The notes: generated by a model from the letters alone, not told the origin. A stretch of 34,897 nucleotides of DNA from a bacterium (GCA_030648495.1 JAUSHV010000030.1:1-34897); one strand, 5' to 3'. Counted from the first letter of the stretch, positions 15,000 to 23,754 are shown. Numbers and translations: made by a program.

Positions 15000-17900
15000 T
15001 TAAACCACAAAATTTATTAGTCTCTTCGGGACGAAGATGACTTTTCGTGGTTTTTTATTATCTAGCGCAAGCTTAACTTTTTCGCGTTCCAAAGTCAAGC
15101 GCTCGGCTTCAGCCTGCGAAATATTTATCGGCACTTCAAATTTGTCGCGCATTTTGCCATTTACTTGGACAATGAGTTCAAATGTATCTTCTTCAAGTAA
15201 TTTTGGATCAAATTCCGGCCACTTCTCCAAATGAATGGATTTCCAGCCCGAGGCTGGTCCGCCTTGGGCGGATTTACTCCTCATCTTATTCCAAATTTCT
15301 TCTGTGAGATGTGGGGCAAACGGAGAAAGTAATTTTAGAAAAATAGAAAAAACACCATCCACCTTCGCCCCCTCCCCCTTCTCCATATCACTCAACAAAA
15401 TCATCAACGCCGAAATCGCCGTATTAAATTTAAAATCCTCAATATTTTCCGAAACTTGTTTGATGGTTTTGTTAGTGGCTCGCACAAGTCTCGCGCTTTC
15501 AGTTGTCTCGGCACCAAAATTTGCAAGGACACGCATATCCCGCTGCTGCGGGATTGCTCTGCTCGCGCCGTCGCGCTGCGCAAGGTCTTGCAAATCTTGT
15601 GCCTTCGCCAAACTTTTTTTCGCGCTCGCTTCTGCCAAATTCCAAACCCTATCCAAAAACCGCTTAATCCCCAAAATACCGTGCGGGTCCCACGGATATG
15701 AGCCAACTTCGCCGTAGGGACCGATAAACGCCAAGTACATCCGCACCGTATCGCTCCCAAATTTTTTGATATATTCGTCGGGGTCAATCACATTGCCCTT
15801 GGATTTCGACATTTTCTGCCCATCAGGCCCTAAAATTATTCCACGGTTTCTTCTTTCTCTATACGGCTCATCGCCTAATTCTTTGGGAATTAATCCCAAA
15901 TCAAACATTGCCTTATACCAAAAGCGTGAATACAAAAGGTGCATTGTTGTGTGCTCCGCGCCACCGGAATAAAGATTAACCGGCATCCACGCTTTTATTT
16001 TCGCCTCATCGGCAAACGCATCTGCGTTTTTTGGATCGCAATACCTCAAAAAATACCAAGAAGAATCCACAAAAGTATCTAGCGTATCGGTTTCGCGCTT
16101 CGCCGGACCACCGCATTCCGGGCATTTTACTTTCAACCACTTTTCCGCTTTAGCCAAAGGAGATTTCCCTTCGCCAGTCGGCAAATAATCTTTTATTTCC
16201 GGCAAGACCACGGGCAAATCTTTATCTTGCACCGCTTGGACCCCGCATTTAGGGCAATGAATTACCGGTATCGGCACTCCCCAATAGCGCTGCCTTGAAA
16301 CAACCCAGTCGCGAAGCTTGTATTGTGTTTTTATTTTTCCCCCGACAAATTTTGTAATTTCATTTTTTGCTTTTGCAGAATCCATTCCATCAAAACTTCC
16401 TGAATTTATAAGCTCGCCGGCACCTTCCCAGCATTCCGCCTCAATTGCAATTGAAGCCGGTGCTCCCGAGGCAATAGAATCGGCATTTTGTAAAAAATGC
16501 TGTAAAACCGGATTGATAACTTTTCTAATTGGCAATGCAAATTTTTTCGCGAATTCGAAATCGCGCTCGTCGTGCGCTGGGACGGCCATAATTGCGCCAG
16601 TTCCGTAGCCGCCCAAAACATAGTCTGCTACCCAGACTGGAATCTCCTCGCCGTTCGCCGGATTAATTGCCTTAATACCTTTTAGCTCCACACCGGTTTT
16701 TTCTTTGGCCCCTTGTTGGCGCTCGAGCTGGGTTTTTGATTTTGCTTTTTTTAAGTATTCGTCGATTTCTTTTTTGTTTTCAAATAAAGATTTTTCATTG
16801 CCCATTGCAATAAATGGGTGCTCCGGAGCAAACACTAAATAAGTCGCTCCAAACAAAGTGTCCGGGCGCGTAGTAAAAACTTTTATACTTGGCGTGAAAA
16901 GTTTTTTAATACCTTCGATAATTGGCAAAAGCTCTTTCATTTCCTCGTCTTCTGATTGTTCCAGAACATATTTGCCGGTAGCTCTAGACATGTAAAGCGG
17001 GCGCAAAGGTAAACTTGGATCCATTGCTCCGTGCGGCTTATCCGTAAGAATAACCGGTCGCCGAGCTTCAACATGGATTGCAAATTTTTCTGAGGTTACC
17101 AGGCATAATGAATTTCTCCATTCGGCGTCCACCTTTCCTCCGCGCTCAGCTGCAATTTTTTTATAATATTCAAGCATTAACGCACCAATCTCCTCAACGC
17201 TCAAAGATTTTTCGTCTTTACCATTTAATGCGTTTCTTTTTACCATCATGGGGTCAATTTCTGCGCCATCAATGAAAAAACCGCTGTCGTCGGCCAAAAC
17301 CGATAGTTTAGTTTTTCCAGCCAAAGCCCGTGCTTTTTTCTCCGAATTTTCAGCTAAAGTTTTTCCGTCCTCCAAAACATCAAAATCTTTAATGCCAATT
17401 TCTTTAGGTGACTTAAGTTTTATCGCGAGGCCGGCAGCTTTAAAGAGCTTCTGCATGCGCTTGAGCTTTCCTTGATTATTTGAAGCAAAAACAACCTCTC
17501 CTGAATAAGTTGGGGTGCCTGTAATTTCAAACTCAATTTCCGCTCCTTCCGATTTTCCAATCCAATTTCTCTGCGCTTCTTTTATTTCTTCTTTCCAATT
17601 TAATTTTGCGAGCCCGGAAAGAAGCCGTTCGGCATAATCCGTAATTTTAAGCATCCATTGCTTCATTTCTCGCTGAACTACTTCCGAACCGCACCGCTCG
17701 CACTTGCCTCCGACAACTTGTTCATTTGCGAGCACCGTTTTGTCTTTCGGACACCAATTTACCGCCGTGACGGCTTGGTAAGCCAAACCTTTTTTTAAAA
17801 ATTGTAAAAATATCCATTGCGTCCATTTGTAATATTCCGGGTCAGCTGTAATCACTTCGCGGCTCCAATCAAAAGAAGCGCCCATTGAGCGCAATTGTTT

Positions 17901-18239
17901 TCTCATATAATCAATATTTTCATAGGTCCATTTTTTCGGATTTATCCCGCGCTTAATCGCAGCGTTTTCAGCCGGCAGACCAAACGCGTCAAAACCAATC
18001 GGGAAAAGAACATTTTTTCCTTCCATTCTTTTTTTACGCGCAAAAATATCGGGTATTGGAAAAGCGTACCAATGCCCGGCATGAATATTTCCGGACGGAT
18101 AAGGAAACTCTATTAAAGTATAAAAATTTCCGGCCCTAGGCCGGCCAGCCTTGGGCTGGTCTTTCACTTCATAAATCTTAGATCGCTCCCATTCTTTCTG
18201 CCATTTCTTCTCTATTTTTTTGTGGTCAAAGCTAGGCAT
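15000..18239 (-). CDS. leuS: Leucyl-tRNA synthetase with inserted Ham1/RdgB-like domain
   Basis: 'FPYPSGNIHAGHW' (HxGH), 'NWIGKSEGAEIEFEI', 'VFTTRPDTLFGATYLVFAPEHP', 'GQKMSKSKGNVIDPDEYIKKFGSD' (KMSKS). Inserted block 'GEVVFASNNQGKLKRMQ...ENSEKKARALAGKTKLSVLADDSGFFIDG'. 1079 aa, uninterrupted. Confidence 0.97.
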   Translation of the reverse strand: MPSFDHKKIEKKWQKEWERSKIYEVKDQPKAGRPRAGNFYTLIEFPYPSGNIHAGHWYAFPIPDIFARKKRMEGKNVLFPIGFDAFGLPAENAAIKRGINPKKWTYENIDYMRKQLRSMGASFDWSREVITADPEYYKWTQWIFLQFLKKGLAYQAVTAVNWCPKDKTVLANEQVVGGKCERCGSEVVQREMKQWMLKITDYAERLLSGLAKLNWKEEIKEAQRNWIGKSEGAEIEFEITGTPTYSGEVVFASNNQGKLKRMQKLFKAAGLAIKLKSPKEIGIKDFDVLEDGKTLAENSEKKARALAGKTKLSVLADDSGFFIDGAEIDPMMVKRNALNGKDEKSLSVEEIGALMLEYYKKIAAERGGKVDAEWRNSLCLVTSEKFAIHVEARRPVILTDKPHGAMDPSLPLRPLYMSRATGKYVLEQSEDEEMKELLPIIEGIKKLFTPSIKVFTTRPDTLFGATYLVFAPEHPFIAMGNEKSLFENKKEIDEYLKKAKSKTQLERQQGAKEKTGVELKGIKAINPANGEEIPVWVADYVLGGYGTGAIMAVPAHDERDFEFAKKFALPIRKVINPVLQHFLQNADSIASGAPASIAIEAECWEGAGELINSGSFDGMDSAKAKNEITKFVGGKIKTQYKLRDWVVSRQRYWGVPIPVIHCPKCGVQAVQDKDLPVVLPEIKDYLPTGEGKSPLAKAEKWLKVKCPECGGPAKRETDTLDTFVDSSWYFLRYCDPKNADAFADEAKIKAWMPVNLYSGGAEHTTMHLLYSRFWYKAMFDLGLIPKELGDEPYRERRNRGIILGPDGQKMSKSKGNVIDPDEYIKKFGSDTVRMYLAFIGPYGEVGSYPWDPHGILGIKRFLDRVWNLAEASAKKSLAKAQDLQDLAQRDGASRAIPQQRDMRVLANFGAETTESARLVRATNKTIKQVSENIEDFKFNTAISALMILLSDMEKGEGAKVDGVFSIFLKLLSPFAPHLTEEIWNKMRSKSAQGGPASGWKSIHLEKWPEFDPKLLEEDTFELIVQVNGKMRDKFEVPINISQAEAERLTLEREKVKLALDNKKPRKVIFVPKRLINFVV
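15243..15272 (-). repeat. Tandem-hairpin palindromic element (copy 2) inside leuS
   Basis: CCAGCC-CGA-GGCTGG immediately followed by TCCGCC-TTG-GGCGGA (plus strand); 30 bp = 10 codons. Confidence 0.85.
18130..18159 (-). repeat. Tandem-hairpin palindromic element (copy 1) inside leuS
   Basis: CCGGCC-CTA-GGCCGG immediately followed by CCAGCC-TTG-GGCTGG (plus strand); 30 bp = 10 codons. Confidence 0.85.
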
Positions 18240-18254
18240 AAAACTTTTTAATCT

Positions 18255-19319
18255 TTAAATTTTTAAATTATCCAACTCCTCTTTAGAGAACGCGGCCAAC
18301 CCTTCTGTGACTTTTATAAAAATAGCTAATTTTTCTTCCCGTGACATGTACTGTTCGGGTCCTCCGCTTGGTTTTCCCTCTTTAAGCCAATGCTTAAAAT
18401 ACTCTCCAAAATTCCCCAATTCGGCTATTCTTACCATAACAATATCCTCAACTTGTTTTTTTATATAACTTTCAAAATCTCCTAATTTTTGTTTAGCCTC
18501 AACCATAGAGGCTTCTTTTTTTCTATATTGTGGGCCGTGCCCATGCAACATAGTTGTAAACTGAATACCTACATTGCGTTTGTTTTCTACAAATTCTTTT
18601 CTTGACATATCTTCAGATTCCAAAGCAATTCCGCGTCGCTTTCTCAAAAAAAGCTTAAAGTCATATTTGAGCACGGTATCTTCCAAGGCATTGGCTTTTT
18701 CCACTCTCATCCCCAATTCCTGGTTATTGTATTCCAGTCTTGTCAAAAATTCTGTAATCATTTTTTCGGCCAATACTCCCCCTATTCCAGCCCTTAATTT
18801 CACCGGATTTCTTAGTTCTTTGGTCCTTTTTTCAAGATACTCAACGGGCATGCCCGTAACGTTATGTGCGACTTTGTATGTACTAACAAGCTCGTTGTCA
18901 TAAATTTGCCCTACTTTATTTTTAACTTCATTCACTAACAAAGTTTTAATTATTTTTCTCCGTAAATCTTTAGGAAAATCACCATCCACCCTATATTTGA
19001 CTCCCCAGGCATAATCGCCAATTAAATCTCCTAGAGTAATATCCTTTTTACTGCCTCCCTCATCTTCCACGAATAAATCGCTTGAAGCTTTATTATAATA
19101 AACCGTCCTTCTTTCTCTGTCTTTATCAATTGAAAGATCCTTGCCTGCATCTAAAGCAGAAAAATCTGTATGGAGCTCCGCCATAACTTTTCTTTTTTCC
19201 AATTCAAAATGCTGTGAGGCAGCCCCTAAATCTTTTTCTTCTATTGCAATGCCGCCTTCAAGCCCATGCTCCGGCAAAATTTTTGATTCTCCTATTTCTG
19301 GCCGGCGCGGAGCTTCCAT
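18255..19319 (-). CDS. Hypothetical protein (~354 aa)
   Basis: Long ORF; start placed at MEAPRRPEIG because the longer start overlaps a good divergent promoter. Confidence 0.75.
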   Translation of the reverse strand: MEAPRRPEIGESKILPEHGLEGGIAIEEKDLGAASQHFELEKRKVMAELHTDFSALDAGKDLSIDKDRERRTVYYNKASSDLFVEDEGGSKKDITLGDLIGDYAWGVKYRVDGDFPKDLRRKIIKTLLVNEVKNKVGQIYDNELVSTYKVAHNVTGMPVEYLEKRTKELRNPVKLRAGIGGVLAEKMITEFLTRLEYNNQELGMRVEKANALEDTVLKYDFKLFLRKRRGIALESEDMSRKEFVENKRNVGIQFTTMLHGHGPQYRKKEASMVEAKQKLGDFESYIKKQVEDIVMVRIAELGNFGEYFKHWLKEGKPSGGPEQYMSREEKLAIFIKVTEGLAAFSKEELDNLKI

Positions 19320-19339
19320 AGAGCTAATTTTAATACATC

Positions 19340-19367
19340 TTGACACATATTTCTATAGAGCTATATT
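19340..19367 (+). promoter_or_regulatory. Putative promoter of the 74-aa/ALDH operon
   Basis: TTGACA (19340-19345) - 16 bp - TATATT (19362-19367). Confidence 0.6.
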
Positions 19368-19399
19368 GAAGCCAGATTTAGCTTGAAAAGGAGAAAAAA

Positions 19400-19624
19400 A
19401 TGCGAAAAGGAATGGGAGTAATCAACGAGATTTTGAATCAGGTTGGGGGACTCCTCGCTAAGGATAAATTTCATCATCTTCACGAACCGACCAAAAAAGA
19501 GATTGTGGATGGTATCGAAAAAATCTTGGAAAAAAATCTTTTGGAGAGAAATTTGCTTCACAATCCGGCTAATCTTCTTGAACAAATGTCCCGGGTCAGC
19601 CAAGGCTGGGACGGCGAGTATTAA
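19400..19624 (+). CDS. Hypothetical protein (74 aa)
   Basis: SD AAAGGAG upstream; followed by TAAGGAGGAAAAATG linking to the ALDH gene. Confidence 0.7.
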   Translation: MRKGMGVINEILNQVGGLLAKDKFHHLHEPTKKEIVDGIEKILEKNLLERNLLHNPANLLEQMSRVSQGWDGEY

Positions 19625-19633
19625 GGAGGAAAA

Positions 19634-21235
19634 ATGAAAAGAAACCTAGGAGAAACAAAAGCTAAGGCCGATCATATTATTAATGGCATTAGTGTTTTTT
19701 ATGGAAAAACCGCATTCGAAGTCTACAATCCATCAAATGGAAAAGTCCTTGGTCTTTCTTCGAGTCTATATGAACCAAACCTAGACTACATCGAAGTTGC
19801 TGGGCGTGAAGCACAAAAATGCTGGTTCTATGATGTTGAAGAGCAGGAAAAAGAAACTGTTTTCCGCGCAATAATCAAAAAAATCGAGGAACACCGAGGG
19901 GAGCTTGTGCGGACAATGATCTTGGAAGGCGGAAAACTCTGGCGCTGGGCCGATGCTGAAGTACAAGAAACAATAGATACTTTGTGGCACTACCATGGAG
20001 AGATTTCGCGAAACCACACACATGACGGTTTTGTGCACTGCCAGCTGAAAGACAAAAACGCCTACTCCGTTCGAGTCCCATATGGATTGATTTACGGAAT
20101 TACTCCGTGGAATTTTCCGTTAGCAATTCCTTTCTGGAAAATCTGTGGAGCTCTTGCGGGCGGCAACGCCATTGTTATTAAAGCGGCGGAGCAAACACCA
20201 TTTATCGCATACTATGCCGTAAAACTTGTTTTGGAAGCAATAAAAGAAGTTATTACTGATTCAAGGCAAGTAAAACTCCGTGGATTAGTACAACTTGTAC
20301 AAGGGCTTGGCGAAACGTCAGGCAAACTGCTTTTGGAAAATCTTAACTACGACAAAGTTGCCTTTACCGGTGGAGCTGAAACCGGAAAAATTATTGCTGC
20401 GACCTCTGGTGCGATCCTTAAGCCTTGCCATTTGGAACTCGGCGGACATGCGGCGATGGTTGTACTCGATGATTTTGATATAGACCTTGCAGTAGCAGAA
20501 GCCATCAATGCCAATCTCGGAGACTCAGGCCAACGTTGCGTTTCCGCACGAGCTGTCTTTGTTCAAGAAAATAAGTACAACGAATTTTTTGTTAAATACT
20601 GGGAACGGGCAAAAATGCGCAAGATGGGTAATCCAATGAATTTCGAAACTGAAATGGGACCCCTAATCAGCAAAGAGCAGCTTCTGCACGTAGATAATCA
20701 GATTGAAAAAACCAAAAAAGTCGTAGGAAGAAATCACTGTTATGTGGGAGGAAGAGGCAGGTTAGAAGAAGATTTAAGCAATGGTTATTATTATTCACCA
20801 GTAATTTTCCTAGAAGTTCCATACGGAGTAACCGCTATGGATGAAGAAATTTTTGGTCCTGTGATTGTAATCAATCCATTGCCGGGCAAAAACCGCGAAG
20901 AAGCCTTTTGGAATGGCGTGGAACTGGTTAACAAATCAGCCTATGGGCTTTCCAACGCCTTGCTTACTAACGACAGGCGTCTTTCTTCCCGAGCACCATG
21001 GTATTTTAAAACAGGGCTTTTGTATATTGGAAGAGGCACAACCGGAGCGGAACTCAACAAATATTTTGGCGGAGTAAAAGCTTCTGGATGGGGCAAGGAA
21101 GGCAAAGGACTAGAAGATTGGACGCAAGTCGTACAAGTTTATGACGACTACCACGGCAAAGCCCGTATGGCCCAAGCCGGAGCTGATAAAAAAACAAAAC
21201 GGTTAATTACAAACTCAAGATCTCCTTTAGAATAA
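19634..21235 (+). CDS. Aldehyde dehydrogenase family protein
   Basis: 'YGITPWNFPLAIPFWKICGALAGGNAIVIKAAEQTP', 'VAFTGGAETGKII', 'LELGGHAAMVVLDDFD', catalytic 'GQRCVSARAVFV', 'EEIFGPVIVI'. Confidence 0.96.
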   Translation: MKRNLGETKAKADHIINGISVFYGKTAFEVYNPSNGKVLGLSSSLYEPNLDYIEVAGREAQKCWFYDVEEQEKETVFRAIIKKIEEHRGELVRTMILEGGKLWRWADAEVQETIDTLWHYHGEISRNHTHDGFVHCQLKDKNAYSVRVPYGLIYGITPWNFPLAIPFWKICGALAGGNAIVIKAAEQTPFIAYYAVKLVLEAIKEVITDSRQVKLRGLVQLVQGLGETSGKLLLENLNYDKVAFTGGAETGKIIAATSGAILKPCHLELGGHAAMVVLDDFDIDLAVAEAINANLGDSGQRCVSARAVFVQENKYNEFFVKYWERAKMRKMGNPMNFETEMGPLISKEQLLHVDNQIEKTKKVVGRNHCYVGGRGRLEEDLSNGYYYSPVIFLEVPYGVTAMDEEIFGPVIVINPLPGKNREEAFWNGVELVNKSAYGLSNALLTNDRRLSSRAPWYFKTGLLYIGRGTTGAELNKYFGGVKASGWGKEGKGLEDWTQVVQVYDDYHGKARMAQAGADKKTKRLITNSRSPLE

Positions 21236-21244
21236 TAGTTTTTT

Positions 21245-21278
21245 AAATACGTATTTAAATACGTATTTTTTATTTTAA
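21245..21278 (+). terminator. Palindromic putative terminator after ALDH
   Basis: AAATACGTATTTAAATACGTATTT, a 24-bp perfect palindrome, followed by TTTATTTT. Confidence 0.6.
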
Positions 21279-22082
21279 CCCGAAAACCTTTATCGCGTTT
21301 TCTGTTGTAATCCGCGCGACTTCTTCAAAATCTTTGCCTAAAATCCTTCCGATTTTTTTGGCGACTTCCTCAACATACAAAGGTTCGTTGCGCTTGCCAC
21401 GATATGCTTGCGGGGCGACATATGGCGCGTCTGTCTCCAAAACAATTCTTTCCAATGGAATATATTTTACTAATTTTTCATAAGCTCTCGCGAAAGTAAG
21501 GGCCCCGCCGAAAGAAAATAAAAATCCCAAATCCATCAATTCTTTGGCGTCTTCCACGGTTCCGGAAAAAAAATGGATGACGCCAGGGTTATCCAAAAGC
21601 TTATTTTTCTCCTCTTTAAAAATAGATATCAAATCGGCAAAAGCTTTTCCGCTCGACTCCCCTTCCTGCAACTTTCCATGGTCGCGACAATGAATCATCA
21701 GCGGTTTTTTAATTTCAAAAGAAAGTTCAATTTGTTTTTTAAAAACCTCCGCTTGTTGCGCTTTTGTCTCCTCCGTCAAATGATAATAATCCAATCCGCA
21801 CTCGCCTATGGCTACGACTTTGGAGTCCTCAGCTAATTTTTTATAATATTCGTAATCAAAAAAACTTTCCTCGATGGAAACGGGATGAAGCCCCACGGTC
21901 GCAAATATGCCCTCGTAATCATGTGTGGTTTTTATTGCATCCGTTGAAGTATCTTTTTGAACACCAACATTAATCATCCAAATTCCAGCGTCCAGCGCGC
22001 GACGGATGACAGCGTCGCGGTCTTTTCCATATGCGGCGAAATGCGTATGAGTATGAACGTCAATTAATTTTGGTGTATTCAT
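21270..22082 (-). CDS. tatD: TatD-family metal-dependent hydrolase
   Basis: 'LIDVHTHTHFAAYGKDRDAV', 'VGLHPVSIEE', 'IGECGLDYYHL', 'MIHCRDH', 'VLETDAPYVAPQAYRGKRNEP'. Confidence 0.95.
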   Translation of the reverse strand: MNTPKLIDVHTHTHFAAYGKDRDAVIRRALDAGIWMINVGVQKDTSTDAIKTTHDYEGIFATVGLHPVSIEESFFDYEYYKKLAEDSKVVAIGECGLDYYHLTEETKAQQAEVFKKQIELSFEIKKPLMIHCRDHGKLQEGESSGKAFADLISIFKEEKNKLLDNPGVIHFFSGTVEDAKELMDLGFLFSFGGALTFARAYEKLVKYIPLERIVLETDAPYVAPQAYRGKRNEPLYVEEVAKKIGRILGKDFEEVARITTENAIKVFGLK

Positions 22083-22090
22083 TTTTTTTC

Positions 22091-22186
22091 AGTAAAATTA
22101 TGCAGCTTCTTCGCTTTCCTCGCCTCGCTGCTGCTCGCTCAGGGTTGCCTGCTGGCAAAACCCGCTCAGAATCTCATAATTTTACT
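22091..22186. repeat. 96-bp element bounded by perfect 12-bp inverted repeats
   Basis: AGTAAAATTATG (22091-22102) ... CATAATTTTACT (22175-22186) around a GC-rich core in the metG-tatD gap. Confidence 0.7.
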
Positions 22187-23753
22187 TCTTCGTTAACCTC
22201 GGAAATAAATGCGGGACTTCTTTTGCTATGAACTTCGTCCATGGTTCTTCTGAAGCCGGGTCCACGCCTAAAGCAACGAGGATTTTGTCCGCAGTCTCCG
22301 GCAAAAACGGCTTTAACATCCATGCCGCGGAGGCTAAAGAATAAGCCAGATGCCAAAGAATTATTTTTACATCTTCAGGCTTATCTTTCATCTTGTAAGG
22401 CTGATAATTTTCAATATATTCATCAAGCCGGTGTAAGAACGCAAAAACTATTTCGCTAGCCGAAGAAATCTCATATTTTTCCATCTCTTTTTTATAGGCT
22501 GGCCAGATAAAGCTATCTGCAAGATGCGAAGGAGAAATTTCTTCAAAAGACGCTTCACCTTCAGGAGTCCCCAAAAAATCTAAATTTTTTCTTATCGGGA
22601 AACGCTGAAGAGAAACATCGTCCGGCTTTGTAATTTCCGGAAAAACAGACATCATCTTTGCCACACGCGCTACGACATTGCCTAGGCCGTTGACCAAAGA
22701 GCCTTCATAAACTCTTTCAAGATTTTCCTCTGTGTAATCGCCGTCGGCAAAAGTGGATATTTCATGAGTTAAATAATATCTAACCGCTTCTTTTCCATAT
22801 TTTTCGAGTAACGGCAAAGGGTCGACGACATTGCCAGTTGATTTCGACATCTTCTCCCCTTTTATGTTTATAAATCCGTGGATGAAAATGACTTGCGGCA
22901 AAGACAACCCGGCAGACATCAGCATTGCCGGCCAAAAAATAGTATGAAATTTGGATATATCTTTCCCGACCATATGAACATCCGCCGACCACCACATAGA
23001 GAACCGCTCCGCATTTCCACGCGGTTCACCGTAGCCAAGAGCAGAAATATAACTTGAAAGGGCATCGCACCACACATACATTGTTTGGGTTGTATCTTCA
23101 GGAACTGGGACGCCCCAAGAAATATCTTTTGAAGGCCTAGAGAAGCTAATATCGCCGATGTCATGTAGCATATTTAAAGTCTCTGTTTTCCGCCAGCCAG
23201 GCAAAATCCGGAATTCATCAGTTTCTATTTTTTTCCTAAGAATATCTTTGTATTTTGTAAGTTTAAAAAAATAATTTTCTTCCTCAATCTGTTCCGGGGC
23301 TTTCTTGTGGTCAACACATATTCCGCCTTTTAAGTCTTTGTCCGTCACAAAGGCTTCGTGTCCCACGCAGTAAAGCCCTTTATAGCGGCTTTTATAAATA
23401 TCTCCTGCTTGATTCAATTTTTGCCATAGCAACCGGGCGCCCGGCCAATGGCGTTTTTGATCAGTTGTTCTGATAAAATCATCATTAGAAATATTTAATT
23501 TCAACAATAGATCTTGAAAAAGTTTTGATTTTTCATCAACAAATTTTTTTGGAGTCTTCCCGGCGGCTTCCGCGGCACGCATGACTTTCGCACCGTGTTC
23601 GTCGGTGCCTGAAAGAAAAAAAACATCTTTCCCGCGGAGCCTTTGGTGCCTGGCAATAACATCCGCCTGCACGGATTCAAGAGCATGCCCCAAATGCGGC
23701 GCGGCATTGAGATAAGGAATGGAAGTGGTTATATAAAATTTTTCTTTTGCCAT
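22182..23753 (-). CDS. metG: Methionyl-tRNA synthetase
   Basis: 'FYITTSIPYLNAAPHLGHALESVQADVIAR', 'FLSGTDEHGAKV', 'MSKSTGNVVDPLPLLEKYGKEAVRYYL'. Start placed at MAKEKFYI (ATG 23753). Confidence 0.97.
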   Translation of the reverse strand: MAKEKFYITTSIPYLNAAPHLGHALESVQADVIARHQRLRGKDVFFLSGTDEHGAKVMRAAEAAGKTPKKFVDEKSKLFQDLLLKLNISNDDFIRTTDQKRHWPGARLLWQKLNQAGDIYKSRYKGLYCVGHEAFVTDKDLKGGICVDHKKAPEQIEEENYFFKLTKYKDILRKKIETDEFRILPGWRKTETLNMLHDIGDISFSRPSKDISWGVPVPEDTTQTMYVWCDALSSYISALGYGEPRGNAERFSMWWSADVHMVGKDISKFHTIFWPAMLMSAGLSLPQVIFIHGFINIKGEKMSKSTGNVVDPLPLLEKYGKEAVRYYLTHEISTFADGDYTEENLERVYEGSLVNGLGNVVARVAKMMSVFPEITKPDDVSLQRFPIRKNLDFLGTPEGEASFEEISPSHLADSFIWPAYKKEMEKYEISSASEIVFAFLHRLDEYIENYQPYKMKDKPEDVKIILWHLAYSLASAAWMLKPFLPETADKILVALGVDPASEEPWTKFIAKEVPHLFPRLTKK

Positions 23754-23754
23754 T

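Noticed and set aside
15235-15717. 160-aa plus-strand ORF antisense to leuS
   Set aside because: Antisense of a confidently assigned LeuRS frame; composition reflects the opposite strand.
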